Source of the DNA: Methylomonas methanica
GTDB lineage: Bacteria > Pseudomonadota > Gammaproteobacteria > Methylococcales > Methylomonadaceae
DNA: 48,104 nucleotides
Reading direction: 5' to 3'
Assembly (NCBI RefSeq): GCF_001644035.1
Contig: NZ_LUUG01000103.1
Span: 1-48,104, forward strand
In this document: positions 27,932 through 36,904 of the stretch, one piece after another
How the letters are laid out: each line of letters starts with the position of its first letter
Position numbering within the stretch: position 1 is the first letter of the stretch
Notes under the pieces: model-generated
Told to the model about the DNA's origin: nothing
Database searches by the model: none
The model's input: only the letters and a program-made list of their open reading frames with translations
Made by a program: the position numbers and the translations under genes

Positions 27932-28711
27932 CTAAGCTTTCTGTTTTCTAATCTCTACGCGTTCAAGCGACGTGATGAAATAGGACAGCTTGGATTGGCT
28001 TTTTGAAGACAAATTTTCGAATAGTCCGCCGATTTGCACTTTGGCTGATGACGCCGACACCGGCTTTACAAAGCGCACGGACAGATCAAAATCCATTACA
28101 TAATCTTCAAAAGTAATTTGACAGTTTTTGACGGTATCGCCGCGCTGCACTCGCGCTCTGTTAACGGGAACGGTAATACCCGCTCCGCCTCTGGATAAAT
28201 CGAACAGACTACCTCCGACCGAAATACCTGTGCGTTGCACAACACCGGAAAACGGAATATCGATACTGCTTATTTCCAGACGCGGGGTACGCCGCCGCTG
28301 GGGATAAAACACCCGATCAGGAAAGGGGGCTTTGTAGTAATTGATTCCTCGTGAATGACCGACTTCGATTCCCGTCAGATTAAACGATAAATGGATACCT
28401 TTATGAAATGTAGAGAGTTTCAACGAGCGACTAAGCAACAAAAAATCGTTACCGTGTTTAGGCATCAGCTCGTCGAGAATAATGACTTTCTTATCCAGTT
28501 TGACTGCGAGTACAGAGGAACTAAAGTCCTCGCCCTCCACCTGAACGGTACATAGCGGCGAACTATTTTCAATTTCACCCAGCAACTTGGCAATCTTGTC
28601 GGGATCAGTAATAAAGTTGGGGTTCTCAAAACTTAATAGCTCGTCATCATCATCTTGAGCGGGCTCCGGTGGCAACGGTTTTGAAAATAAATGCTTGAGT
28701 TTTCGCAGCAT
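27932..28711 (-). CDS. flgZ: Flagellar brake protein, YcgR/FlgZ type (PilZ domain)
   Basis: A cyclic di-GMP effector expected to slow or bias flagellar rotation. The 259-aa protein has a YcgR N-terminal domain (~35-130) and a C-terminal PilZ domain with both c-di-GMP signatures, RxxxR (R140-R144 within RRRTPR) and D171LSRGG. It ends the flgA-flgM-flgN-flgZ series on the minus strand, 33 bp after flgN. This order is the same as in Pseudomonas, where the gene is called flgZ. Confidence 0.9.
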   Translation of the reverse strand: MLRKLKHLFSKPLPPEPAQDDDDELLSFENPNFITDPDKIAKLLGEIENSSPLCTVQVEGEDFSSSVLAVKLDKKVIILDELMPKHGNDFLLLSRSLKLSTFHKGIHLSFNLTGIEVGHSRGINYYKAPFPDRVFYPQRRRTPRLEISSIDIPFSGVVQRTGISVGGSLFDLSRGGAGITVPVNRARVQRGDTVKNCQITFEDYVMDFDLSVRFVKPVSASSAKVQIGGLFENLSSKSQSKLSYFITSLERVEIRKQKA

Positions 28712-28744
28712 ATGAGCGACCTGTCTGGTTATTCGTCGCTCAGT

Positions 28745-29239
28745 CTACACCGAAATTAATGTATGCGAAAACAGCTCGTTGCGGGTGACGCCATCGGGCC
28801 CGTAGGTGGCGGCTAACGGCGACTTACCTCTTAAGATTTGCAGTGATCTTTGCGTATGTCGACTCAATAACGCGATGCTGGCACCGTTTTGTTCGTTAAT
28901 TGCGCGACAGGTTTGGGAGAGTCTAACGATGTGATTCCAATAACTCCAGGACTCGGAAATATTGATGCCTGCGGCTTTGGCTTTGACAAGATAGGCTTTG
29001 ATGCCATCGTTACTCACCACCAATTGCTCGGTGGCGAGCACCTGGCCTAATTGCTTGGTAAATTGCTCAAGCTGGGCAACCAGATCTTTTTTGTGTGTAG
29101 CGATTGCCGAAATGGCATCCGCATCGGTTTTTTGCTTCAGGCTTGCGGCTTCGGCGTTTAGTAGCTCCAGCAAACTTTGCGTCGCTTTTAAACCGTTATT
29201 TAGTAGTTTCTCGGTGATTTGGTAAGTTTTCTCTATCAT
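28745..29239 (-). CDS. flgN: Flagellar export chaperone FlgN
   Basis: A 164-aa helical protein expected to chaperone the hook-filament junction proteins FlgK and FlgL to the export apparatus. Sequence identity in this family is low. The call rests on the pattern of long amphipathic helices (LLELLNAEAASLKQKTDAD), the C-terminal LLSRHTQRSLQILRG block common to FlgN proteins, and its place 4 bp after flgM. The partners flgK and flgL are at the far end of the same flagellar cluster. Confidence 0.88.
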   Translation of the reverse strand: MIEKTYQITEKLLNNGLKATQSLLELLNAEAASLKQKTDADAISAIATHKKDLVAQLEQFTKQLGQVLATEQLVVSNDGIKAYLVKAKAAGINISESWSYWNHIVRLSQTCRAINEQNGASIALLSRHTQRSLQILRGKSPLAATYGPDGVTRNELFSHTLISV

Positions 29240-29243
29240 GACG

Positions 29244-29549
29244 TTATGTGCTATTGCTTAGTTGACCTTCAAATTGCAACATTTTCTCGGCAACGCGCTC
29301 GGCGTTAACTTGATAGCTGCCGTCCTGTACGGCGGCTTTTATGGCCGCCACACGGTCTTCGTTCACCACGGAGGCGGCAGCGCTTGAAGCTGTGGCCGAT
29401 TTAATGTCCAGAGCGGTCGCGGTGATGTTGACTGTGTCCGTGGAGGCGCCGGCGACGGGCTTCTCTTTAAACTCGGCCGAGTCCTTAACCGCTGATTTTG
29501 CCGGTAGCGGTGTGCTAACAGATTTGCTGGTGATAGGGTCGATAGCCAT
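29244..29549 (-). CDS. flgM: Anti-sigma-28 factor FlgM
   Basis: A 101-aa protein that binds FliA (sigma-28) until the hook is complete and is then exported through the flagellum, freeing late gene expression. The N-terminal half is low complexity and likely disordered. The C-terminal half has the FlgM helices ([20 protein letters not shown] and [15 protein letters not shown]). A sigma-28-like promoter lies 34 bp upstream, so FlgM would be resupplied in a feedback loop. FlgN follows after 4 bp. Confidence 0.93.
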   Translation of the reverse strand: MAIDPITSKSVSTPLPAKSAVKDSAEFKEKPVAGASTDTVNITATALDIKSATASSAAASVVNEDRVAAIKAAVQDGSYQVNAERVAEKMLQFEGQLSNST

Positions 29550-29583
29550 GACGGAATTCCTAAATTAGTTTTATCTGTAGCAT

Positions 29584-29610
29584 TTAGCGGCATCATCATA
29601 AATTCCTTTA
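29584..29610 (-). promoter_or_regulatory. Sigma-28 (FliA) promoter for flgM-flgN
   Basis: On the minus strand TAAA (29610-29607), a 15-base spacer, then GCCGCTAA (29591-29584). The FliA consensus is TAAA-N15-GCCGATAA, so there is one mismatch and correct spacing. It lies between flgA and flgM, which fits the known class of FliA-dependent flgMN transcription in Pseudomonas. Confidence 0.8.
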
Positions 29611-29618
29611 ATGCTTTA

Positions 29619-30320
29619 TCAAAAATAAACCGATACCTGACCGGAATCGACCACGGTCGCCTGGATTACGCGTTGCGAAGACAGGTTTTTTACATTGATT
29701 TTCTGACCTTTGGCGCCATCAGCCATCGCCGTGCCAACCGCGCTAATCATTACTCCGGCCTTGCCTGATTGAATATTTACCCGCTCGCCCCGCTTGACCA
29801 ATGTCAACTCGGTAACATGCAGCTTGCTTAACACGCTGCCGGCGGGAATATTGCGTACCGCCTGCTTATCGACGACGTCATCCAGCTCGGTCAGATATCC
29901 CTGTTGCAACAAGCCGATATCGCGGGTTTCCGCACTCAAATACTCGGCACGAATCACATCGCTGCGCTGTAAAGATCGATTCAGGACTAATACGTCTTTA
30001 AATGACCTTACCGATACCATGCTGTAAATCGTCCAGCCTTTTTCGCCGTGACAACGCACTCCCACCGTATTCCTACCCGGCTTTATCTCGCCGGATTGGG
30101 TAAATACTTGCAAAGGTTGTTCGCACTGCGGCAATTGCAAACGCGGATCGATTTGCGCACCGCCAATTTCATACTTGCCACCAGGAGCGAGATTGGTGTT
30201 GATGTACTGGCTAACGGCATCCTGTATTAACGGCACCGATTGCACCGGTCCCGCTAACGTTGTTTCGCAAACCAACAGCAAAATCACTCTCAAATTTTTG
30301 ATCTTCATTGCAGTCGCCAT
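29619..30320 (-). CDS. flgA: Flagellar P-ring assembly chaperone FlgA
   Basis: A periplasmic protein needed to assemble FlgI into the P ring. The 233-aa protein has a signal peptide (residues ~1-23). The SAF-like C-terminal half contains LNRSLQRSDVIRAEYLS, NIPAGSVLSKLHV and VKRGERVNI, with the ending ATVVDSGQVSVYF. Starts at 30320 and 30308 are both possible. It is divergent from cheV across a 105-bp gap with a sigma-54-like site. Confidence 0.92.
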   Translation of the reverse strand: MATAMKIKNLRVILLLVCETTLAGPVQSVPLIQDAVSQYINTNLAPGGKYEIGGAQIDPRLQLPQCEQPLQVFTQSGEIKPGRNTVGVRCHGEKGWTIYSMVSVRSFKDVLVLNRSLQRSDVIRAEYLSAETRDIGLLQQGYLTELDDVVDKQAVRNIPAGSVLSKLHVTELTLVKRGERVNIQSGKAGVMISAVGTAMADGAKGQKINVKNLSSQRVIQATVVDSGQVSVYF

Positions 30321-30343
30321 TTTTTTGACTTTTGCAAGGATAA

Positions 30344-30359
30344 AGCACGAAACATACCA
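30344..30359 (-). promoter_or_regulatory. Candidate sigma-54 promoter for flgA
   Basis: Minus strand TGGTAT-N5-GTGCT (30359-30344) has the invariant GG and GC separated by exactly ten bases. It differs from TGGCAC-N5-TTGCW at three positions. It lies 24 bp before the flgA ATG. Sigma-54 and FleQ drive early and middle flagellar genes in polar-flagellate gammaproteobacteria, so the position fits. Confidence 0.5.
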
Positions 30360-30368
30360 GTAATTTTA

Positions 30369-30397
30369 TAAAGTAAAAAAAAGCAAAGTGTCTATAA
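30369..30397 (+). promoter_or_regulatory. Weak candidate sigma-28 promoter for cheV-cheR
   Basis: TAAAG (30369-30373) and GTCTATAA (30390-30397) resemble the FliA elements, with six of eight matches in the -10. However, the spacing is two or so bases longer than ideal. cheV-cheR are FliA-dependent in Pseudomonas. TATAAT at 30393-30398 could instead be a sigma-70 -10 box. Confidence 0.3.
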
Positions 30398-30425
30398 TTG
30401 CAAGCAGCATATTTCAGGGGGTTTT

Positions 30426-31358
30426 ATGGCCGGAGTCTTAGACGGAGTCGATCAGCGCACCAAACTGGCGGGGCACAACAGATTCGAACTCTTGTTGTTT
30501 AAACTTGTTAGTAAACAACGATTTGGAATTAATGTTTTCAAAGTTCAGGAAGTGATTCAATGCCCACCCTTAACTCAAATTCCCAATTCACATTCGGTGA
30601 TTTGCGGGGTCGCGCACCTACGCGGCAAGACCATTCCCGTGCTGGATTTGTCCATGGCCATAGGCATGAGACCATTGGTGCGCGACGCCGGCTGCTACGT
30701 CATCGTCACAGAATACAACCGTTCCATTCAAGGCTTTCTGGTCGGCTCGGTAGACCGGATCATCAACATCGGCTGGGAACAAGTAAAAGCCCCACCCACC
30801 GGCACCGGTAAAGAAAGCTATCTAACCGCAGTGACTGAAATCGACGGCGAGTTGATCGAAGTTATTGACGTCGAAAAAGTGATGAAAGAAGTCATCGGCG
30901 GCCGCGAAGAAGCTTCCGCGGAAGTCATCGACATGGAAGTAACCAGCAAAAATGATCACATCCTGGTGGTGGACGATTCATCGGTAGCCAGAAACCAGGT
31001 TAAACGTGTCTGCCAACAAATCGGCATTGAGTGCACGCTGTTAAAAGACGGCCAAGAAGCCTGGGATCATTTAAACGCGTTGGTGGCGGACGGCATCGAT
31101 ATTCAAGACAAATACTCGATGATCATTTCCGATGTAGAAATGCCGCGCATGGACGGCTACACCCTGGCCACCAAAATAAAAGCCGACCCCAACATGAAGA
31201 AAATCTATTTGATTTTGCATACTTCATTAAGCGGGGTGTTTAACACGTCAATGGTCCAAAAAGTGGGTGCTAACGAATTTCTGGCCAAGTTTGATCCCGA
31301 CTCGCTGATGAACTCCATCCAGCATCAACTCAAACTTTATCATGCCGCCCATTCCTGA
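30426..31358 (+). CDS. cheV: Chemotaxis protein CheV (CheW-REC fusion)
   Basis: A coupling protein that links receptors to CheA and is itself phosphorylated. In the 310-aa protein, residues ~20-160 form the CheW domain (FGINVFKVQEVIQ, HLRGKTIPVLDLS). Residues ~178-305 form the receiver domain (ILVVDDSS, MIISDVEMPRMDGYTL with the phospho-acceptor Asp, and LHTSLS). It is followed by cheR after 38 bp and precedes flgB, as in Pseudomonas. Confidence 0.95.
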   Translation: MAGVLDGVDQRTKLAGHNRFELLLFKLVSKQRFGINVFKVQEVIQCPPLTQIPNSHSVICGVAHLRGKTIPVLDLSMAIGMRPLVRDAGCYVIVTEYNRSIQGFLVGSVDRIINIGWEQVKAPPTGTGKESYLTAVTEIDGELIEVIDVEKVMKEVIGGREEASAEVIDMEVTSKNDHILVVDDSSVARNQVKRVCQQIGIECTLLKDGQEAWDHLNALVADGIDIQDKYSMIISDVEMPRMDGYTLATKIKADPNMKKIYLILHTSLSGVFNTSMVQKVGANEFLAKFDPDSLMNSIQHQLKLYHAAHS

Positions 31359-31396
31359 CCGACAATCAACGCGCCGCCTGCCCTCAAAACTCAGAT

Positions 31397-32263
31397 ATGT
31401 TGAACCAGGCTGAACCGGGTAGTCCGGCGGGTAAAATTATCGACATTTCCGCCGCGGAGTATCAAGCCATACAACAGTTCCTCAGCCAAAGTTGCGGCAT
31501 TGAGTTGGGTGACAGCAAACAATACCTGGTAAAAAGCAGATTGTTGCCATTGATGGGCAAATTTGAATTCTCAAGCTTCGCCGAACTGGCCAACAGCCTG
31601 CAATCAGCTTCATTTTCCGCGCAAAAAATCAAAAGCGCCGTAGTCGACGCGATGACCACCAACGAGACCTTCTGGTTTCGCGACGAACGGCAATTCGTCG
31701 AACTAAAAGACAAAGTCTTACCCGGCTTGCTAAATAGCAAAAACGGCAACGTAAGAGTTTGGTCCGCCGCGTGCTCATCCGGTCAGGAACCCTACTCGAT
31801 AGCCATCTGCGCACTGGAAGCAATCAAAGGCTCTACCAAATCACGCTCCGTGCAAATTATCGGCACGGACATCTCCGAAGCCATTCTTGAGGAAGCCAAG
31901 AGAGCAGTTTATTCGGAAGCCGCGCTGTCGCGTGGCATGGATAGCGCCGCAAAAGTGCGATATTTTCACAAAAATTACGACGGCTACTTACTTAGCCCCG
32001 AAGTCAGCCAACTCGTGCGTTTTCAACAATTCAATCTGCTCAAGTCATTCACTGCCTTGGGCCGTTTTGACCTGATCTTCTGTCGCAACGTCTTGATCTA
32101 TTTCTCCGATCAAGTCAAACGCGACATTCTCACCCGCATGGCCGACAGTCTGGAACCGGGCGGCTATCTGTTCCTCAGCAGCACAGAAGCGATGCCGATA
32201 GGTTTGGACAGCTTTGAATTGGTTCGCTCCGGCTTAACCAGCTACTTCAAAAAAATCGGTTAG
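31397..32263 (+). CDS. cheR: Chemoreceptor methyltransferase CheR
   Basis: Methylates glutamates on chemoreceptors using SAM, setting adaptation. The 288-aa protein has the N-terminal helical domain (ISAAEYQAIQQFLSQSCGIEL) and the catalytic domain. The latter includes TTNETFWFRDERQF (~92), the SAM loop VWSAACSSGQEPYSIAI (~122), GTDISEAILEEAK and FCRNVLIYFS. It has no C-terminal pentapeptide-binding TPR extension. Confidence 0.95.
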   Translation: MLNQAEPGSPAGKIIDISAAEYQAIQQFLSQSCGIELGDSKQYLVKSRLLPLMGKFEFSSFAELANSLQSASFSAQKIKSAVVDAMTTNETFWFRDERQFVELKDKVLPGLLNSKNGNVRVWSAACSSGQEPYSIAICALEAIKGSTKSRSVQIIGTDISEAILEEAKRAVYSEAALSRGMDSAAKVRYFHKNYDGYLLSPEVSQLVRFQQFNLLKSFTALGRFDLIFCRNVLIYFSDQVKRDILTRMADSLEPGGYLFLSSTEAMPIGLDSFELVRSGLTSYFKKIG

Positions 32264-32394
32264 CCCTCTCGCCAGTTTATTGACGACTTAAGCAAGCGGC
32301 AGCATTTTGCCGCCACGCCTGAAACACTGTTTTTTGACACTCACGTCAGCCATTAAAATTGCTATACAAATGAAATAAAAGCATATTTATTTTA

Positions 32395-32410
32395 TGGCAC
32401 ATATACTGCT
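32395..32410 (+). promoter_or_regulatory. Sigma-54 promoter for the flgB operon
   Basis: TGGCAC-ATATA-CTGCT matches the sigma-54 consensus TGGCAC-N5-TTGCW except one base, with GG and GC ten bases apart. It lies 31 bp before the flgB ATG at 32442. Its position implies that flgBCDEFGHIJKL, or at least its first part, is a FleQ/FlrC-type sigma-54 transcript. Confidence 0.8.
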
Positions 32411-32441
32411 TTTAGGTTTAAAAAACCCAAAGGTGGCAATT

Positions 32442-32837
32442 ATGGCTATTAATTTCGACAGTGCCTTAGGCATACATCCGCAAGCGTTAGCGTTGCGCGA
32501 AAAGCGCAGCGAGATTCTGGCTTCAAACCTGGCCAACGCCGACACGCCCGATTACAAAGCCCGCGACCTGGACTTCAAATCGGTGTTTCAACAAGCCCTG
32601 GCCGGGGACGGCTCGGAACTGAAGCGCAGCCAGCAAGGCCATCTACCTAGTCACAATAATGTACTCGGCGCCGACCTGCTCTATCGCAATCCGCAACAAG
32701 CTTCGCTGGACGGTAATACCGTCGAATCGCACATCGAGCAAGCTAAATACGCGGAAAATGCCGTGCAGTACGAAGCCAGCTTGCGTTTTATCAACAATAA
32801 GTTTTCCGGGCTGATGTCGGCCATTAAAGGGGAATAA
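32442..32837 (+). CDS. flgB: Flagellar proximal rod protein FlgB
   Basis: Rod component nearest the MS ring. The 131-aa protein from the ATG at 32442 begins MAINFDSALGIHPQALALR. AGGTGG at about 32431 is the ribosome site. An in-frame ATG at 32394 falls inside the sigma-54 promoter and is rejected. The N-terminal rod motif LASNLANADTPDYKARDLDF is typical, and the C-terminal helix VQYEASLRFINNKF is conserved. It is the first gene of the flgBCDEFGHIJKL run. Confidence 0.94.
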   Translation: MAINFDSALGIHPQALALREKRSEILASNLANADTPDYKARDLDFKSVFQQALAGDGSELKRSQQGHLPSHNNVLGADLLYRNPQQASLDGNTVESHIEQAKYAENAVQYEASLRFINNKFSGLMSAIKGE

Positions 32838-32839
32838 CC

Positions 32840-33256
32840 ATGTCTTCATTTCGCATCTTCGACGTCGCCGGCAGCGGCATGAACGCGCAAAACCTGAGAC
32901 TTAATCTGGTAGCCAGCAATATTTCCAATGCCAGCAGCGTCAGCAGCAGCATCGACCAGGTCTACAAATCCCGCCAACCGGTGTTTGCGGCCGAACTGAA
33001 AAACGCGATGGACAAGAACAGCACCGCCAGCGGCGTCAACGTACTCGGCGTCGTCGAAAACCAGGCGCCGCCGGTGATGGAGTACGCCCCCAATCATCCG
33101 CTGGCGGACGCCACCGGCTACATCTATAAATCCAACGTCAACACCGTGGAAGAAATGGCCAATATGATGTCCGCTTCCCGCTCCTACGAGAACAATGTAG
33201 AGGTGTTGAACACCGCTAAAAACCTAATTCTGCAAACCCTGAAAATGGGACAGTGA
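32840..33256 (+). CDS. flgC: Flagellar proximal rod protein FlgC
   Basis: A 138-aa rod protein. The N-terminal motif SGMNAQNLRLNLVASNISNA and the C-terminal NVNTVEEMANMMSASRSYENNVEVLN are diagnostic for FlgC. It starts 2 bp after flgB with its own GGGGA ribosome site inside the flgB end, so production is coupled. Confidence 0.96.
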   Translation: MSSFRIFDVAGSGMNAQNLRLNLVASNISNASSVSSSIDQVYKSRQPVFAAELKNAMDKNSTASGVNVLGVVENQAPPVMEYAPNHPLADATGYIYKSNVNTVEEMANMMSASRSYENNVEVLNTAKNLILQTLKMGQ

Positions 33257-33263
33257 GGCATTT

Positions 33264-33944
33264 ATGAGCAGCGCAATCGATACATTTAATAGCCTCGGCT
33301 TGGCCACTACCGGTTCCGGCACGGCAAAAGGCGTGCAAAAACAAACCTTGGGACAAGATCAGTTTCTGAAACTGCTGACCACGCAAATGACCCATCAGGA
33401 CCCGATGAAGCCCATGGACAACGGCGAATTTCTCGGCCAAATGGCCCAGTTCAGCACGGTATCCGGCATTCAGGATCTACAGGCTTCGTTCAAGGATTTC
33501 GCCAGCTCGCTCAGCTCCGACCAAGCCCTGCAAGCCGCCGGCTTGGTCGGACGCCATGTTTCGGCTCCCGCCAAGGAAGCCCTGCTTGGCGCCGGCGGCA
33601 GTGTCTCCGGCGACTTCGAAATGCCCAGCAGCTCGCCGAATGTCAGCGTGAAGATCATAAACCCGCAGACCGGCGCCATCGTTAGAGAACTCGATATGGG
33701 CGCACAAGCGGCCGGTACTACCACCTTCGAATGGGATGGCAAGGATAGCAGCAAGCAACTTGCCGATCCGGGCGTCTACAAAATTCAAGCTGAAGCCAAA
33801 ATTGGCGGCGTCAATACGGTATTGGCCACCAACATCAAATCGCTAGTGAAAAGCGTGACGTTGGGCGGCGGCAGCGGCGGCCTGCAAGTCAATCTCGATG
33901 GCGTCGGCACCGTAAAATTCAGTCAAATCAAACAAATCTTGTGA
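33264..33944 (+). CDS. flgD: Hook cap / hook assembly protein FlgD
   Basis: Scaffold on which FlgE subunits polymerise; not kept in the finished flagellum. The 226-aa protein has the N-terminal export region and FLKLLTTQMTHQDPMKPMDNGEFLGQMAQFSTV (shown by its core QDPMKPMDN), then the FlgD Ig-like part with the FEWDGKDSSKQLADPG turn. It starts 7 bp after flgC. Confidence 0.95.
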   Translation: MSSAIDTFNSLGLATTGSGTAKGVQKQTLGQDQFLKLLTTQMTHQDPMKPMDNGEFLGQMAQFSTVSGIQDLQASFKDFASSLSSDQALQAAGLVGRHVSAPAKEALLGAGGSVSGDFEMPSSSPNVSVKIINPQTGAIVRELDMGAQAAGTTTFEWDGKDSSKQLADPGVYKIQAEAKIGGVNTVLATNIKSLVKSVTLGGGSGGLQVNLDGVGTVKFSQIKQIL

Positions 33945-33957
33945 AGGAGAAGGCATC

Positions 33958-35289
33958 ATGGCTTTTACAACAGCATTAAGCGGCTTAAACGCCGCATCCA
34001 ACAACCTGGCGGTGACCGGCAATAATATTGCCAACGCCAATACCGTGGGCTTTAAAAAATCACGCTCGGAATTCGCAGACGTTTATGCGTCCAGCCTGGG
34101 CGGCGTCAGCAACACCACTGCCGGCGCTGGCGTCAGAGTTGCCAACGTCGCCCAGCAATTCAATCAAGGCAGTTTGTCGTTCACCGACAACAATCTGGAT
34201 TTGGCGATCAGCGGCGAAGGCTTCTTCACCATGGCCAAAAGCCCAACAGAAACCAATGACATTACTTATACTCGCTCCGGCGAATTCAAACTGGATAAGG
34301 ACGGCTATCTGGTCAACAATCAGGGCAAATCGCTGATGGTCTACAAACCCAACGGCACTGCCGTCGCGGATGGTTTCAGCACCGGGGTAACACAGCCAGT
34401 TCAGATCAATACCCTTACCGGCCTGCCCAGCGCCACGGACACCGTATCGCTGGCGGTGAATCTCAATGCCAACGAAACAGTTCCGACGGTGACGCCGTTC
34501 GACCCAACCAACAATAACTCCTACAACTCGCAAACCTCGGTGACCGTTTATGATTCGCTGGGCTCGCCGCATATTCTGTCTACATACTATGTGAAAGGCG
34601 CCTCAACCGCCTCAACTACGGATTGGAGCGTTTACCACTATATGGCCGAACCGGCCACACCGACAGCCAGAACCTCGATCAATGCCGGCACCTATGGCAC
34701 TGCGGTTGCCGCTCCGGCCACCCCCTCCACATTGCCGACGCCGGCCGTGATGACCTTCGACTCCTCCGGTAAATTACAAACCCCGGTATCCGGTAGGTTC
34801 GCCCTGAGTGACTACACCATATTGCCGGCAACCGGCGCGGCACCGGTTAAGGTGGGTACCATGGACTTCTTCGGATCCACTCAGGTTCAGGAAAAGTTCA
34901 GCGTGAATACGATGACGCAAAACGGCTTACCGGCCGGACGCTTGACGGGCATTGATATTGACGATGAAGGGGTAATATTTGCCCGTTTCAGTAACGGCGG
35001 CTCACAAACCATGGGTAAAGTCGCATTGACACGCTTCGCCAATACCAACGGCTTGGCCAAAATCGGCGATACCGCCTGGGGACAAAGCGCCAACTCCGGG
35101 GAACCGATTCCCGGTGAAGCAGGCGCGAATAACTTTGGTCTGATTCAGGCCGGCGCGTTGGAAAGCTCGAATGTCGAGTTATCCGCGCAATTGGTCAACC
35201 TTATCGTCGCCCAACAGCATTACCAGGCCAATGCCCAGACCATTACTACGGAAAACAGCATCATGCAAACCATTCTGCAAATTCGGTAA
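33958..35289 (+). CDS. flgE: Flagellar hook protein FlgE
   Basis: Builds the hook that joins rod and filament. The 443-aa protein has the N-terminal motif AASNNLAVTGNNIANANTVG, the middle variable domains (~90-370), and the conserved C-terminal AGALESSNVELSAQLVNLIV. AAGGAGAAGG before the ATG is a strong ribosome site, in line with high demand. The middle region is Ala/Thr-rich and includes APATPSTLPTPAV. Confidence 0.96.
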   Translation: MAFTTALSGLNAASNNLAVTGNNIANANTVGFKKSRSEFADVYASSLGGVSNTTAGAGVRVANVAQQFNQGSLSFTDNNLDLAISGEGFFTMAKSPTETNDITYTRSGEFKLDKDGYLVNNQGKSLMVYKPNGTAVADGFSTGVTQPVQINTLTGLPSATDTVSLAVNLNANETVPTVTPFDPTNNNSYNSQTSVTVYDSLGSPHILSTYYVKGASTASTTDWSVYHYMAEPATPTARTSINAGTYGTAVAAPATPSTLPTPAVMTFDSSGKLQTPVSGRFALSDYTILPATGAAPVKVGTMDFFGSTQVQEKFSVNTMTQNGLPAGRLTGIDIDDEGVIFARFSNGGSQTMGKVALTRFANTNGLAKIGDTAWGQSANSGEPIPGEAGANNFGLIQAGALESSNVELSAQLVNLIVAQQHYQANAQTITTENSIMQTILQIR

Positions 35290-35305
35290 TTCATAGGAAA
35301 CCGCC

Positions 35306-36049
35306 ATGGACCGTAGCCTTTATATCGCGATGAACGGCGCCAAGCAGACCTTGCTGGCGCAAGGCGCCAACGCCAATAATCTGGCCAACGCTCAAACCAC
35401 CGGCTTCAAAGCCGATTTCGAGCAATTCCGCGCGATGCCGGCTTTCGGTCCCGGCTACCCCTCAAGGGTTTATTCGATGACCGAACGCCCCGGCACCAAC
35501 ATGGCTAGCGGCAGCATCCACACCACTGGCCGCGACCTGGACGTCGCGATCAACGGCCAGGGCTGGATCGCGGTGCGGAATACAGAGGGCCAGGAAGCCT
35601 ATACCCGCGCCGGCGATCTTCGGCTAACCCCCGAAGGCTTATTGCAAAACGGCGCCGGACTCTCAGTGCTCGGCGAAGGCGGTGAACCGATCACCGTTCC
35701 GCCCGCTCAAAAAATGGAAATCGGCACCGACGGCACCATCTCCATCGTCCCGCAAGGTGTCAATGCCACCAATAGCGTCATTGTCGAACGGATCAAGCTG
35801 GTCAACCCCGATCCGGCCAATCTGGAAAAACGCGAAGACGGCTTGATGCACGCCAAGCAAGCCGGCGCCATCCCGCCCGACGCCAATGTCACGCTGATTC
35901 AAGGCTCGCTGGAATCCAGCAACGTCAATGCTTTGGCGGCAATGGTGGAAATGATAGAACTCTCTCGAAACTTCGAATTGCAATCCAAAGTCATGAAAAA
36001 CATCGACGACACATCCGGCGCCAGCGCCAAGTTGATGCAAGTGGCATAG
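35306..36049 (+). CDS. flgF: Flagellar distal-side rod protein FlgF
   Basis: A 247-aa rod protein related to FlgG. It begins MDRSLYIAMNGAKQTL, followed by GANANNLANAQTTGFKADFE. The C-terminal GSLESSNVNALAAMVEMIEL is shared by the axial family. It starts 16 bp after flgE and comes before flgG. Confidence 0.95.
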   Translation: MDRSLYIAMNGAKQTLLAQGANANNLANAQTTGFKADFEQFRAMPAFGPGYPSRVYSMTERPGTNMASGSIHTTGRDLDVAINGQGWIAVRNTEGQEAYTRAGDLRLTPEGLLQNGAGLSVLGEGGEPITVPPAQKMEIGTDGTISIVPQGVNATNSVIVERIKLVNPDPANLEKREDGLMHAKQAGAIPPDANVTLIQGSLESSNVNALAAMVEMIELSRNFELQSKVMKNIDDTSGASAKLMQVA

Positions 36050-36100
36050 TTTCTGCATTACTCCTGATAAGACAAAAAATTGTCAGATTAGGAGATTGTC

Positions 36101-36889
36101 ATGACAGAACGAGCATTATGGGTCGCAAAATCCGGTTTGGATGCCCAACAAACCCGCATGGCGGTTATTTCCAATAACCTGGCCAACGTCAACACCACCG
36201 GCTTCAAGAAAGCCAGACCTATTTTCGCCGACTTGATGTATCAAAACGTCCGTCAGGCCGGCGCGCAGTCCACCCAAAACACCCAATTACCCACCGGCTT
36301 GCAGCTTGGCACCGGGGTGCGTACGGTGGCTACCGAAAAACTGCACACCCAAGGCAATATTCTGCAAACCGGCAACTCGCTGGATATAGCGGTAAGCGGA
36401 CGCGGTTTTATGCAGATTTTAATGCCCAACGGCGACATCAACTACACCCGCGACGGCTCGTTCAAAATGGATTCGACCGGTCAGGTGGTGACCTCCAACG
36501 GCATGCCGCTGGAACCCGCTATCACCATTCCGCAGGACGCGTTGAGCATCACGGTCGGCCAGGACGGCACGGTTTCAGTGACCCAACCGGGCGCCGCGGC
36601 AGCCAATCAGGTAGGACAGATTCAGATTGCCGACTTCATCAACACCGCAGGCCTTGAACCGATTGGCGACAACCTGTTCCGCGAAACCGTCGCCAGCGGC
36701 GCACCGATCATCGGCGCGCCCGGCGAAAACGAGCTGGGCACTTTGATACAAGGCTCTCTGGAGACCTCGAACGTCAACGTAGTGGAAGAACTGGTCAACA
36801 TGATAGAAACCCAGCGCGCTTACGAGATGAACTCCAAAGCCATTTCCACCACCGACCAAATGCTGTCCTTTGTCACGCAACAACTTTAA
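36101..36889 (+). CDS. flgG: Flagellar distal rod protein FlgG
   Basis: Forms the distal rod inside the P and L rings. The 262-aa length and the sequence are typical: [20 protein letters not shown] start, [40 protein letters not shown] end. A 51-bp gap from flgF contains the ribosome site TTAGGAGAT and a short GACAA-AAAA-TTGTC inverted repeat with no T run. Confidence 0.96.
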   Translation: MTERALWVAKSGLDAQQTRMAVISNNLANVNTTGFKKARPIFADLMYQNVRQAGAQSTQNTQLPTGLQLGTGVRTVATEKLHTQGNILQTGNSLDIAVSGRGFMQILMPNGDINYTRDGSFKMDSTGQVVTSNGMPLEPAITIPQDALSITVGQDGTVSVTQPGAAAANQVGQIQIADFINTAGLEPIGDNLFRETVASGAPIIGAPGENELGTLIQGSLETSNVNVVEELVNMIETQRAYEMNSKAISTTDQMLSFVTQQL

Positions 36890-36904
36890 TTCAGGACAAA
36901 GCTC

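Noticed and set aside
32394..32441. Earlier ATG for flgB at 32394
   Set aside because: It falls on the sigma-54 promoter and adds 16 residues not seen in FlgB; the ATG at 32442 has a ribosome site.
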